From contig JAIFKU010000074.1 of the NCBI GenBank assembly GCA_020049495.1, forward strand, positions 1-42,764: a DNA stretch of 42,764 nucleotides. Direction: 5' to 3'. This document shows, one piece after another, positions 1 to 12,645 of the stretch (its first letter is position 1; the number at the start of each line of letters is the position of its first letter). A model generated the notes under the pieces. That model did not search any database and was not told where the DNA came from. It saw nothing but the letters and a program-made list of their open reading frames with translations. The stretch comes from Accumulibacter sp. (GTDB taxonomy: Bacteria > Pseudomonadota > Gammaproteobacteria > Burkholderiales > Rhodocyclaceae). Position numbers and translations under genes: made by a program.

Positions 1-501
1 TCCAGACAGGTCAACAGTCTGATTGCCGACGCCCTGAAAACAGCACGCGCCTACCCTGGCGTAAAGACCCAGAGTGGTGGCACCAGTACGTACCCCAGTT
101 ACGCGAAAGGGGGAAAGATCGAATCGTGGCGCATGCGCTCGAATCTTTCACTGGAATCAGGCGACCCTGCAGCGCTCTCCGAGTTGCTGGGCAAATTGCA
201 AGGTTCGCTCGCAGTCTCCAATCTTGTGCTGCAACCCTCGCCCGAAACACGCAAGAAAGCCGAGAACGAAGCGATACTCGATGCCATAGCCGCATTCAAG
301 GCGCGCGCCGGGGTAATCGCAGAGGCCCTGGGAAAACCCTATCGCATCAAGCAACTCACGGTAAATTCCAGCGGCCGGGTCGTTCAGCCCATGTTCCGGT
401 CTGCGGCGAAAGCGATGTCCACTGAAGCGGCACCGATGCCGATGGAGGCCGGCGAGTCATTGGTCAGCGTAACAATCTCGGGACAGATCGAGCTCGAATA
501 G
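1..501 (+). CDS. SIMPL (DUF541) domain protein, 3' part
   Basis: The reading frame is open from the first base of the window to a TAG at 499-501, so the gene starts outside and only about 166 C-terminal residues are visible. The sequence has the typical end of SIMPL/DUF541 proteins: a polar strand region around SLESGDPAALSELLGKLQ, a helix KAENEAILDAIAAFKARA, then GKPYRIKQLTVNSSG and a terminal beta strand SVTISGQIELE. Members of this family are usually exported periplasmic or outer-membrane-associated proteins of poorly defined role; the signal peptide would lie upstream and cannot be checked. It converges on ftsB with a 24-base gap. The family call rests on recognising the pattern of the C-terminal half only. 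Confidence 0.75.
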   Translation, partial: SRQVNSLIADALKTARAYPGVKTQSGGTSTYPSYAKGGKIESWRMRSNLSLESGDPAALSELLGKLQGSLAVSNLVLQPSPETRKKAENEAILDAIAAFKARAGVIAEALGKPYRIKQLTVNSSGRVVQPMFRSAAKAMSTEAAPMPMEAGESLVSVTISGQIELE

Positions 502-525
502 GGGATACAGACCAGGCTTCCGGAA

Positions 526-843
526 TCACTTCTTTTCAGGAGAAGCATTCTCCGGCAACTTGTTCGCTGCGGATTTTTCAGGGATCTGGACGAAGACCTC
601 GTCTTGTCTGATCATGCCCAGCTCGAAACGCGCACGCTCTTCGATGGCGTCGTAGCCCTGCTTGAGATCACGCACTTCGGCATCCAACCCGGCATTACGC
701 AGCTCAAGATTCTTATTGCTTTCTTTCTGCTGTTGCCACTGGCGGTCGACATCCCAGACCCGCAGCCAGCCCCCTTTACCAAGCCACAGCGGGTACTGCA
801 ACAGCAGCAGCAAGGCAATCAGCGCGACCGAGAGCCAGCGCAT
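526..843 (-). CDS. ftsB: Cell division protein FtsB
   Basis: A 105-residue bitopic membrane protein. It has a short N-terminus, one membrane segment (about residues 4-20, [19 protein letters not shown]) and then a coiled coil (about 30-70, [20 protein letters not shown]) with the DivIC/FtsB ending [21 protein letters not shown]. FtsB forms a periplasmic complex with FtsL and FtsQ that helps activate septal peptidoglycan synthesis; this is family knowledge. It is the last gene of the minus-strand run pyrG-kdsA-eno-ftsB, 91 bases after eno, and eno-ftsB adjacency is common in beta- and gammaproteobacteria. Length and topology are normal. The lysine- and proline-rich tail ([15 protein letters not shown]) is variable in the family. 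Confidence 0.93.
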   Translation of the reverse strand: MRWLSVALIALLLLLQYPLWLGKGGWLRVWDVDRQWQQQKESNKNLELRNAGLDAEVRDLKQGYDAIEERARFELGMIRQDEVFVQIPEKSAANKLPENASPEKK

Positions 844-934
844 CGATTCAGTGGGAAGAGAGGGGCAAATGACCGGGAGAGCAAGCGGTGACCCGGTAAT
901 TGCCGTGTCTCCTCACTCCTTGCCTCCTGACTCT

Positions 935-2233
<1,299 letters not shown>

Positions 2234-2277
2234 TCAAAGATACGTGCTGCAAATCCCGAACAATCGTATACACCGGA

Positions 2278-5552
<3,275 letters not shown>

Positions 5553-5637
5553 CCCTCCTGCAGACCGGTGAAATCCCGGACTGTGCTGATGCCGAAGAGG
5601 AAGATTTCAATGGCGGGTGTATTTCACCACCTGAACA

Positions 5638-6240
5638 TTACATCGCCTCGCCGCCACGAATCAGGCCAACGGCAATGCCTTCAATCGCCACTGGCTGATC
5701 GCGTGTATCGACAATGATCGGGTCAAAATCGGGGTTCTCGGCGATCAGTTCAACAATGGTGCCATGCTGTCGAAAGCGCTTGACCGTGACATCATCATCG
5801 AGCCGGGCGACGACGATCTGTCCATTGCGGGCCTCGCTGCTGCGATGCACCGCCAGCAGGTCACCATCCAGAATGCCGGCATTGATCATCGACAGACCGC
5901 GAACGCGCAACAGAAAATCGGCGCGCGGCTTGAACAGAGTGGCATCGAGCGCATATCGACCCTGCACATTCTCCACCGCCAGAATCGGGCTACCGGCCGC
6001 CACACTGCCAATCAGCGGCAAACCAAGTTGCTCGACAAGCCGTATGCCGCGTGCCGATCCGGGCTCAAGAACGATGATGCCCTTCTTGGCCAGCGCCTTC
6101 AGATGTTCTTCCGCCGCATTGTGTGAAGCAAAACCAAAGGCGTTGGCGATTTCTGCACGCGTCGGCGGCGCACCAAGAACCTCAAGCGTACTGCGGATAA
6201 AATCGAGTATTTCCTGTTGGCGCGTGGTAAGTTTGATCAT
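5638..6240 (-). CDS. lexA: LexA repressor, SOS regulator
   Basis: A 200-residue repressor-protease of normal length. The winged-helix DNA-binding domain covers about 1-68 ([37 protein letters not shown]). The S24 self-cleavage domain follows, with the Ala82-Gly83 cleavage bond (SVAAGSP), catalytic Ser117 ([10 protein letters not shown]) and Lys154 (VTVKRF). RecA filaments on single-stranded DNA trigger self-cleavage in the family. The start at 6240 is fixed by family alignment; the upstream extension of the frame to 6321 runs through the operator and is rejected. A perfect LexA box 24 bases upstream indicates autoregulation. No partner such as sulA or imuAB is adjacent. Confidence 0.97.
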   Translation of the reverse strand: MIKLTTRQQEILDFIRSTLEVLGAPPTRAEIANAFGFASHNAAEEHLKALAKKGIIVLEPGSARGIRLVEQLGLPLIGSVAAGSPILAVENVQGRYALDATLFKPRADFLLRVRGLSMINAGILDGDLLAVHRSSEARNGQIVVARLDDDVTVKRFRQHGTIVELIAENPDFDPIIVDTRDQPVAIEGIAVGLIRGGEAM

Positions 6241-6263
6241 GGCCGTGCTCTCCAGTTCCAATA

Positions 6264-6279
6264 CTGTATTTTTATACAG
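6264..6279. promoter_or_regulatory. LexA (SOS) box
   Basis: CTGTATTTTTATACAG is a perfect CTGT-N8-ACAG palindrome, the E. coli-type LexA operator, located 24 bases before the lexA ATG. On the lexA strand it contains TATAAA, which could be the -10 element, so LexA would block its own promoter. The divergent cyclic-nucleotide-domain gene starts 140 bases away on the other side and could in principle share the site. Confidence 0.9.
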
Positions 6280-6418
6280 CAATCCATGGAAAAGCAAGCA
6301 ATAACGACAAATAAATTCCAAACCGGGAAAAAATAGAGCAAGCTCCGCACATTCGGGAACCCGGCAAGGTAAACATACCTGGCGGAAATCCTGACCAATT
6401 TCTGCTTTATTTCACTCC

Positions 6419-6835
6419 ATGAGCGATGTCTTTCACTACCTGACCAGCGACGATCTGCGGCTTCTGGCCGAGAAGGCAAAGCAGGTCAGTTACTCCGCCG
6501 GCGAAACCATCCTGAGTGAAGGTCACGAGGCGAAAGGAATATTTGTCCTTCGCTCAGGTCGGGTAAAAATTGAAAAACGCTTCCCGGAACCATCGCATAC
6601 GGTCACCACACTCGGACCCGGCGAAGTGTTCGGGGAGGTTTCATTCATCGACAGCCAACTGGCCAGTGCATCCGTCGTGGCCATCGAGGCCTCGGAAGCC
6701 GACGTACTCGAAAGAGCCGAAGTGTTTTCCCTGCTGGCTTCCGTGCCCGGTCTTTCGAGCCGGTTCTATCAGTCGCTGGCGCTCAAACTCACGGAAAGAC
6801 TGCGCGCGACAACGGACAATCTGGTCGGCCTCTAG
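6419..6835 (+). CDS. Stand-alone cyclic nucleotide-binding domain protein
   Basis: A 138-residue protein made almost entirely of one Crp/PKA-type cyclic nucleotide-binding domain: YSAGETILSEGHEAKGIFVLRSGRVKIEK, then the phosphate-binding-cassette region LGPGEVFGEVSFID, then a C-terminal helix (SRFYQSLALKLTERLRATTDNL). There is no helix-turn-helix domain after it, so it is not a Crp-type transcription factor by itself. In the family such single-domain proteins may act as small-molecule-responsive partners; that is inference here. The cassette lacks the Arg-Thr/Ser pair of true cAMP binders (it reads SQLASASV), so the ligand is unknown. It is divergent from lexA. Confidence 0.85.
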   Translation: MSDVFHYLTSDDLRLLAEKAKQVSYSAGETILSEGHEAKGIFVLRSGRVKIEKRFPEPSHTVTTLGPGEVFGEVSFIDSQLASASVVAIEASEADVLERAEVFSLLASVPGLSSRFYQSLALKLTERLRATTDNLVGL

Positions 6836-6903
6836 GGTGTGTTCTCATTTGACGGACGATCACGCAAGCACCGCAGCCTCCCGCAATACGCTGCAAACGG
6901 AGC

Positions 6904-7566
6904 TCATGTCGGCGACTGCATCGCCTGCATGATCGCCGCGGCCAGCACCACCCCGGTTTGCGCTCCCGATACCGCCAGACGGCGCTGGATGATGAAGAAA
7001 GGAACGCCGGTCACGCCCATCTCGCCAACCTTGGCGACCAGCGATTTGACCGGTTGCGTGCCCTCATTACTCTCCAGATAGTCGATCACGTCATCCTTGC
7101 GATCACCACATTCAGCGGCAATATTGGCTAGTGTCGCGATATCGCCGATATTCTCGCCGCGCTGAAAATGCGCGACAAACAGGCGCTCGACCAGTGCTTC
7201 GATTTCTGACGGACGATGACCGGTCGACTGGGCACGATAAATTAGCCGGTGGGCCCGCAGGGTGTTGGGGCGGGTAACAATGCGCGCGAAGTCGAAGTCG
7301 ATGCCTGTATCACGTCCGGCATCAGCCACATTTCTTTGCAACTGATCCACCTGTTTTGCCCCACCAAACTTGGCTTCGAGAAAGGCTCGATACGGTTCGC
7401 CTGCAGTAGGTGTGTCGGGATTGAGAAAATAAGGCAGCCAGTTGAACTGAAAACGTACTTCAGGATGTTTTTCCTTGATCAGTTCAACGGCACTCGCCAG
7501 GCGGCTCTTGCCAATGAAGCACCAAGGGCAAACAAGGTCTGAAACGATATCAATGGCGACGTTCAT
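6904..7566 (-). CDS. DsbA-family (FrnE-like) thioredoxin-fold oxidoreductase
   Basis: About 220 residues starting MNVAIDIVSD, with the thioredoxin-fold active site CPWC (Cys13, Cys16) at the end of the first strand, as in cytoplasmic FrnE-like members of the DsbA family. The cis-proline loop is GVTGVPFFII near the C-terminus, and the insert is helical. No signal peptide is seen, so it likely acts in the cytoplasm. The frame is open to an ATG at 7623, but the family begins at 7566. Neither start has a good ribosome-binding site, which suggests coupling to the upstream thioesterase gene. It is third in a same-strand run: HDOD, thioesterase, then this gene. Confidence 0.85.
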   Translation of the reverse strand: MNVAIDIVSDLVCPWCFIGKSRLASAVELIKEKHPEVRFQFNWLPYFLNPDTPTAGEPYRAFLEAKFGGAKQVDQLQRNVADAGRDTGIDFDFARIVTRPNTLRAHRLIYRAQSTGHRPSEIEALVERLFVAHFQRGENIGDIATLANIAAECGDRKDDVIDYLESNEGTQPVKSLVAKVGEMGVTGVPFFIIQRRLAVSGAQTGVVLAAAIMQAMQSPT

Positions 7567-7626
7567 GGTGATCAGTTCAAAGAGAGAAATAACAACAGGA
7601 CGCCCAAGAGGCACAAATCCCATTTA

Positions 7627-8052
7627 TCAAACGTCGATATCTGAAAGTCGGCTTCGCAGATCCTCCGGAATCGGTACCGATTTTCCGCTGGCCATATCCG
7701 CCCACACGACTTTTGCGTCGCCGGTCGCATAGAGGGTACTGTCACCCTGCAAACCGATTTCGTAACGTGTAGAAATACTGCTGCGCCCCGGCACGCCGAA
7801 GAACATTTTCACTTCGACCACCCCCGGATAGGTCAGTGGAACCAGGAAAGTGCAACTGGCGTTGATGATCAGCGGCGTGATTCCTTTTGGCTCCAACGCA
7901 TAGCCGGCGCATTCCAGATACTCGACCCGCGTCTGTTCCATGTAACGAAAGTAGATCGTGTTGTTCACATGGCCAAGGGCATCCATATCTCCCCAGCGCA
8001 TGGGAATCAGGCTTGTGTGGACAAGCTTTCCCGCCTTGTGCGATTGATCCAT
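7627..8052 (-). CDS. Hot-dog fold acyl-CoA thioesterase (4HBT/YbgC-like)
   Basis: A 141-residue single hot-dog domain. The catalytic region is RWGDMDALGHVNNTIYFRYMEQTRVEYLE, in which the aspartate of MDALGHVNN is the expected general base. The rest (INASCTFLVPLTYPG, SRYEIG-type strands) fits acyl-CoA thioesterases of the 4-hydroxybenzoyl-CoA/YbgC group, which hydrolyse short or aromatic acyl-CoA in the cytoplasm; the substrate cannot be read from sequence. The ATG at 8052 is chosen because GGAG lies five bases before it. The frame is open to 8187, but that would overlap the upstream HDOD gene. Confidence 0.87.
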   Translation of the reverse strand: MDQSHKAGKLVHTSLIPMRWGDMDALGHVNNTIYFRYMEQTRVEYLECAGYALEPKGITPLIINASCTFLVPLTYPGVVEVKMFFGVPGRSSISTRYEIGLQGDSTLYATGDAKVVWADMASGKSVPIPEDLRSRLSDIDV

Positions 8053-8107
8053 GAGAACTCCGTGACTCGCCGGCAAACTGCTCACTGCAGCATTCTTCAG
8101 GTCTTCG

Positions 8108-8965
8108 TCAGCTTTCCAGCGCGACAACAATCGAATAGATTTCGTCACCGGAAGCGGCAATGGCCTCGGACACCGTACCCTGATCAAGGCCCAGGGCTAG
8201 CACACTATCGGTCGCAGGGACTACGCGGGTATCAAGATCCTCAAACGGGTCCTGGCGAGGCGAAACAGCAGCGGCGACGAAGAGAATATCCCCAAGTGTC
8301 GCCGGCGGCATGGAACCGCTGTAACGACGTGAGGCCAGCACGGCATCGACCACTGATGCCGGCAGATTGAGTTCGTTGAGCACTTTCTCGGTAGCCTGGT
8401 CGGCAAGATCGTTGATGGTTTCTGCCAGGACGACGATATCCTCAAGCAGAACCGGATAGTCAGCCACCCGTGAGAGCAGGTAGAAGCGGCCCAGATCATG
8501 CACGATGCCGGCAAACATGGCCTCGTCGGCACTGAGGCGGGTGAGTTTTCGGGCGAGAACGTAAGACAATGCAGCGATGTGTATGCTGCGTTCCCACAGA
8601 CGAGTGGAGAATTCGCGGCACCCGCTATTCCGCTGTGCCTGACGCAACTGATCCATGATCAGCACCATGGCCAGAGCCTTGATCGGATCCATGCCGACGC
8701 GCAAGACGGCCTGCCTAACATCGCGTACGGTCTGATTGTTCGGATTGAGGGCGACGGAATTGGCCAGACGGATCACCTTGGCCGACAACAAGGGTTCGGC
8801 GACAACGATCTTCGCCAGCGCGGTCAGACCAATATCCGGATTTTCAACCGCCTTGAGTACCCGCCGACTGGCATCCAGACTGGTTGGGAAACTGAGTTCA
8901 CCCATCGTCTCCGAACTGAACGTATGACGGAATGCGTCGGCGGCTGCCTGTATCGTTTGATTCAC
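8108..8965 (-). CDS. HDOD-domain signalling protein
   Basis: A 285-residue protein filled by an HDOD domain (about 25-220): LSFPTSLDASRRVLK, VVAEPLLSAKVIRLANS, QAVLRVGMDPIKALAM, FAGIVHDLGRFYLLS. HDOD is a degenerate HD-hydrolase fold; an HDLG motif remains but the full metal set of true phosphodiesterases is not evident, so a binding or regulatory role is more likely. The start is a GTG at 8965, six bases after an AAGGAG ribosome-binding site; an ATG at 9013 in the same frame lacks one. It heads the run with the thioesterase (55-base gap) and the DsbA-like gene. A second HDOD protein lies at 14851. Confidence 0.87.
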   Translation of the reverse strand: MNQTIQAAADAFRHTFSSETMGELSFPTSLDASRRVLKAVENPDIGLTALAKIVVAEPLLSAKVIRLANSVALNPNNQTVRDVRQAVLRVGMDPIKALAMVLIMDQLRQAQRNSGCREFSTRLWERSIHIAALSYVLARKLTRLSADEAMFAGIVHDLGRFYLLSRVADYPVLLEDIVVLAETINDLADQATEKVLNELNLPASVVDAVLASRRYSGSMPPATLGDILFVAAAVSPRQDPFEDLDTRVVPATDSVLALGLDQGTVSEAIAASGDEIYSIVVALES

Positions 8966-9167
8966 TCTGCTCTCCTTCTCGATCGCAAAACTTATACCGC
9001 ATTCTAAACTCATGCGCAGACTATTTTCAGCAATGGGAATCGATTTCTCGTAAAGAGCCTGGCAAGCGGCGATCGTGACGGGTAAAAAACATCGGCCCCG
9101 GACGCTGATTTACCGAATATATCGTGGCAAACTGAAGGATTCCGCATCAGGGTTCCGGAGAGGATTC

Positions 9168-10664
9168 ATGGATAGAACATTTGTGCTGGCACTCGATCAG
9201 GGCACCACCAGTTCCCGTGCCATTCTTTTCGACCGTAGCGGCCGGATTTGCGGCTCGGCACAGCAGGAATTCCCCCAGCACTATCCGCAACCGGGCTGGG
9301 TCGAACATGACGCCGGCGACATCTGGCAGACTCAGCTTGCTGTCGCCCGCCGTGTGCTTCAGGAAAACAGGTGTGAGGGCAGGCAGATTGCCGCAATCGG
9401 CATTGCCAACCAGCGCGAAACCACGCTGCTCTGGGATCGCGCCACCAGCGAGCCGCTGGCCCACGCCATCGTGTGGCAGGACAGGCGCAGCGCCCCCCTT
9501 TGCAGTGAACTTGCCGCCGCCGGACATGCCGAACTCATCCGCCGGAAAACCGGCCTGGAGATCGATGCCTACTTCTCCGCAACCAAACTGCGCTGGCTGC
9601 TCGACAACATCCCCGGCGCCCGCACCCGCGCCGAGCGCGGCGAGCTGGCCTTCGGCACCATCGACAGCTGGCTGGCGTGGAAGCTGACGGGCGGCCGCGT
9701 GCATGTGACCGATGTTTCCAACGCCTCGCGCACGATGCTCTTTGACATCCACCGCCGGTGCTGGGACGACGAACTGCTCGCGTTGCTCGACATTCCTGCC
9801 GCCCTGCTGCCGCAGATCGTCGACAGCAGTTCACGCATCGCCCTGCTCGACGAGACGCTGCTGGGCGCACCGATCCCGCTGGCCGGTATCGCCGGCGACC
9901 AGCAGGCCGCCACCTTCGGGCAGGCCTGCCTGCGCCAGGGCATGGCCAAGAACACCTACGGCACCGGCTGCTTCCTGATGATGAACACCGGCGATCAACC
10001 GATGGCCTCAAGCCAGCGCATGCTCACCACCGTCGGCTGGCGGCGCAACGGAGAGACCACCTACCTGCTCGAAGGCAGCGTGTTCATGGGCGGCGCCGCC
10101 GTGCAATGGCTGCGCGACGAACTGCAGATGATCACCCGTTCCGAAGAAATCGAAGCCCTCGCCGCCTCCGTGCCGGACAACGGTGGCGTGTTTCTGGTGC
10201 CGGCGCACACCGGTCTCGGCGCCCCCTACTGGGACCCTTACGCGCGTGGTGCCCTGCTCGGCATGACCCGAGGCACCAATCGCGCGCACATCGCCCGCGC
10301 CACGCTCGAAGCCATCGCCTTCCAGAGTGCCGAAGTACTGGGCGCCATGGAAAGCGATTCGGCCAGGCCGCTAAGCGAACTGCGCGTCGATGGCGGCGCC
10401 GCACGCAACAACCTGCTGCTCCAGTTTCAGGCCGATCTGCTCGGTGTCGCGGTGGTTCGCCCGCAGGTCACCGAAACCACGGCCCTTGGCGCGGCCTTCC
10501 TGGCCGGTCTGGCTGTCGGTTTCTGGCAGGACGAAACTGAACTCGCCACGCTCTGGCAGGCCGAACGCCGCTTCGAACCGGCCATGCCGGCTGCACAACG
10601 CGACACCTTGATGGCCGGCTGGCGTCGCGCTGTCGACCGAGCGCGCAACTGGGCTGAGCATTGA
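9168..10664 (+). CDS. glpK: Glycerol kinase
   Basis: A 498-residue FGGY-family kinase that converts glycerol and ATP to glycerol 3-phosphate in the cytoplasm. The phosphate-binding start [35 protein letters not shown], the catalytic-region segment [34 protein letters not shown] and the C-terminal [20 protein letters not shown] all match GlpK. The ATG at 9168 has GGAGAGG four bases before it; the longer frame from 9075 is not family-like. No glpF, glpD or glpR is adjacent in this window, so it appears to be a single-gene unit, followed by a REP doublet rather than a terminator. Confidence 0.97.
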   Translation: MDRTFVLALDQGTTSSRAILFDRSGRICGSAQQEFPQHYPQPGWVEHDAGDIWQTQLAVARRVLQENRCEGRQIAAIGIANQRETTLLWDRATSEPLAHAIVWQDRRSAPLCSELAAAGHAELIRRKTGLEIDAYFSATKLRWLLDNIPGARTRAERGELAFGTIDSWLAWKLTGGRVHVTDVSNASRTMLFDIHRRCWDDELLALLDIPAALLPQIVDSSSRIALLDETLLGAPIPLAGIAGDQQAATFGQACLRQGMAKNTYGTGCFLMMNTGDQPMASSQRMLTTVGWRRNGETTYLLEGSVFMGGAAVQWLRDELQMITRSEEIEALAASVPDNGGVFLVPAHTGLGAPYWDPYARGALLGMTRGTNRAHIARATLEAIAFQSAEVLGAMESDSARPLSELRVDGGAARNNLLLQFQADLLGVAVVRPQVTETTALGAAFLAGLAVGFWQDETELATLWQAERRFEPAMPAAQRDTLMAGWRRAVDRARNWAEH

Positions 10665-10701
10665 TGAATCCGTATTGTCTGATCGCTTGCGACGGCTTAG
10701 T

Positions 10702-10757
10702 GGGTCGGCCTTCAGGCCGACAACTGCCTTTGCTTGTCGGGCTGAAGCCCGACCTAC
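10702..10757. repeat. REP doublet (REPIN-like), two GTCGG hairpins
   Basis: Two adjacent small palindromes lie in inverted orientation between glpK and the ThrE-like gene. The first is GTCGGCCT-TC-AGGCCGAC at 10704-10721 and the second GTCGGGCT-GA-AGCCCGAC at 10736-10753, separated by a short spacer. The outer flanks are TGG / CCTA. This is the layout of REPINs, short non-autonomous repeats moved by RAYT transposases in many proteobacteria. No RAYT gene is seen in this window. The hairpins might also stabilise the 3' end of the glpK message, since no T-tract terminator follows it. Confidence 0.75.
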
Positions 10758-10760
10758 GCC

Positions 10761-11978
10761 ATGACAAATAGCCTTAACCGGCTGGCCACATTCCTGCGTA
10801 ACCTGGCGCAGGCGCTGCATATCAGCGGCATGCCGGCGCATGATCTTGAACGCCACCTGAACGAAATGGGCCAACGTCTTGGCGTGCGCATCGACTGCTT
10901 TGCCGTGCTCACCATGCTGACCCTGAACATCACGGCCGACGACACCACGCAGCGGGTTGAAATGCTGCGTCTGTGCTCCTACGACTACAACATGGCCCGC
11001 CTGATCGCCCTGGAAAAGCTGATTCGCGAAGTGGACGGCATTGACAGCCTGGAGTGCTGCGAAGGACAACTCAAGGACATCATGAGCGCACCGCCGCTAT
11101 GGTCCGGCGTGCCGTTCGTACTCCTCGGCTTTCTGCTTTCCGCCTCGGTGGCCGTTCTCCTGCGCGGTGGATGGACCGAGATGCTGTGCGCGGGTCTGGT
11201 CGGCATGCTGTTCGTTGGCACCTATCTTGCGCTGGCCCGCGTACCCCGCCTGAGGCCTGCAATGCCGGTGATCCTCTGCGCCTGCGCGGCCATCTGCGCC
11301 CATCTTCTCAGCCTCGTCTTCCCCCAGCAAACGCCCTTCATCACCGCCGTGGCCGGCGTTGTCCTGCTGCTCCCGGGCTTTACCCTGACCATTGCCATGT
11401 CCGAACTCGCCACACAGAACCTTCTGTCCGGTACCGGACGACTGGCCGGGGTATTCCTGCTGCTGTTCATGATGCTGGCCGGGTTGGTGATCGGCACGCA
11501 GATCAGCCAGCACCTCCTGCCTGCGCACCCCACAGGCACGCTTGAGCCATTGCCCGCCGGGTTCATCTGGCCGGCCATCGCCGCGCTCGGCGTGTCCATG
11601 CTCGGCGTGTTGCAAGCCCCGTGGCGTACCGTTCATGTGCTGGTCGGCGGCAGCCTGCTGGCCTGGGCGGTGTTTTCACTGGTCGGCGCCGTTCTCGGCA
11701 ACGTCGTCGGCGCCTTTGCCGGAGCGCTCGCGGTAGCCAGCGCCGGCCACCTCTACGCTTACCTCTCGGGCCAGCCCGACATCCTGGTTAAAATCCCCGG
11801 CCTCATCACCCTGGTACCCGGCAGCATGGGATTTCGTGGCATACACGCCCTTCTGGAACAGGACAACATCGCGGGCATCAGCCTGATGACCGACATGATC
11901 CTGATCGGTGCCGTACTGGCCGTCGGGTTGCTGCTGGCCGACAATATCGCACCCCTGCTGTTTCCCCGAAGAGAATAA
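10761..11978 (+). CDS. ThrE-type threonine/serine exporter family membrane protein
   Basis: A 405-residue protein with the two-part ThrE architecture. The N-terminal DUF1212 part (about 1-260) begins with a soluble segment (LARNLAQALHISGMPAHDLE-like, CFAVLTMLTLNITADD) and then several membrane helices. The C-terminal DUF3815-like part (about 275-405) ends LITLVPGSMGFRGIHALLEQ and a last helix MILIGAVLAVGLLLAD. About ten membrane segments are predicted by eye. The family exports threonine, serine or small dicarboxylates (YjjPB); the substrate here is not determined. The ATG lies four bases after the REP doublet, so the repeat is part of its leader, and no clear ribosome-binding site is visible. 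Confidence 0.85.
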   Translation: MTNSLNRLATFLRNLAQALHISGMPAHDLERHLNEMGQRLGVRIDCFAVLTMLTLNITADDTTQRVEMLRLCSYDYNMARLIALEKLIREVDGIDSLECCEGQLKDIMSAPPLWSGVPFVLLGFLLSASVAVLLRGGWTEMLCAGLVGMLFVGTYLALARVPRLRPAMPVILCACAAICAHLLSLVFPQQTPFITAVAGVVLLLPGFTLTIAMSELATQNLLSGTGRLAGVFLLLFMMLAGLVIGTQISQHLLPAHPTGTLEPLPAGFIWPAIAALGVSMLGVLQAPWRTVHVLVGGSLLAWAVFSLVGAVLGNVVGAFAGALAVASAGHLYAYLSGQPDILVKIPGLITLVPGSMGFRGIHALLEQDNIAGISLMTDMILIGAVLAVGLLLADNIAPLLFPRRE

Positions 11979-12037
11979 ACGGCAAATCGTTCCCACGAAG
12001 ATTCTCATCGGAAACTTTTCTTACCGGAGATTTACCC

Positions 12038-12367
12038 ATGGACATGACCGGCATCCCGTTCGCAACAACCGACTGGACGGAAGTTGAACGAACCGAACAC
12101 AAAGGAGAACAAGGCCTTGCCTACTGGCGCACGCGCCAGTTTGGTTCCATCCGCGTGCGCATGGTCGACTACTCGCCGGGCTATCTGGCCGATCACTGGT
12201 GCTCGAAGGGCCACATCCTGTTCTGTCTTGAAGGCGAACTGAATACGGAGCTTCAGGATGGACGAAAATTTGTCTTGAAACCCGGAATGAGTTACCAGGT
12301 CTCCGACAATGCCGAACCCCACCGTTCGTTCACAACCACAGGTGCCCGGCTGTTCGTGGTCGATTGA
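12038..12367 (+). CDS. DHCW-motif cupin-fold protein
   Basis: A 109-residue single-domain cupin that carries the DHCW signature directly (LADHWCSKGHILFCLEGEL, about residues 50-68), followed by the second cupin strand set (FVLKPGMSYQVSDNAEPHRS). The histidines and glutamate of these motifs could hold a metal ion, but the function of this family is not established. It lies 59 bases after the ThrE-like gene in the same direction, with an ACCGGAG sequence about nine bases before the ATG. It is followed by a gene remnant rather than by a partner. Confidence 0.85.
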   Translation: MDMTGIPFATTDWTEVERTEHKGEQGLAYWRTRQFGSIRVRMVDYSPGYLADHWCSKGHILFCLEGELNTELQDGRKFVLKPGMSYQVSDNAEPHRSFTTTGARLFVVD

Positions 12368-12474
12368 ACTATCGGCCATGTGTATTTCAGAGTTGGATCA
12401 GGCCATTTAGAGTCCCAATCGGTAGTGTGCTGATTGGTGTGCAAAAGCGTCTGCAGCAGAATGGCGATCCGGCG

Positions 12475-12645
12475 CGGAAGGCGGCCGAGAATATCGCCAA
12501 GCTTTCGGCTTACGTGTACCTTGCGCCGGGCGACCTGATCTTTACCGGAAGGCCGGCCGGGATATCAACGATCGTTCGCAGTGACCTGCCGGAAGGTGCG
12601 ATTGAGGGTGGCGGGCCTTACGCTTTGCGATTGAGCAAGGCGTAG
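12475..12645 (+). pseudogene. C-terminal remnant of a fumarylacetoacetate hydrolase family gene
   Basis: After the cupin stop, the frame encodes a short stretch that matches the C-terminal active-site region of FAH-family proteins: ENIAKLSAYVYLAPGDLIFTG, RPAG, then IVRSDLPEGAIEGGGP. Intact members have about 200 more residues before this point, including the metal-binding ExE motif, and none of them are present here. The upstream 100 bases are not family-like. The remnant ends with a TAG at 12643-12645 inside the 3' end of the convergent permease gene. Some intact members carry a TPAG loop where this has RPAG. It differs clearly from the intact FAH gene at 20247. Confidence 0.6.
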
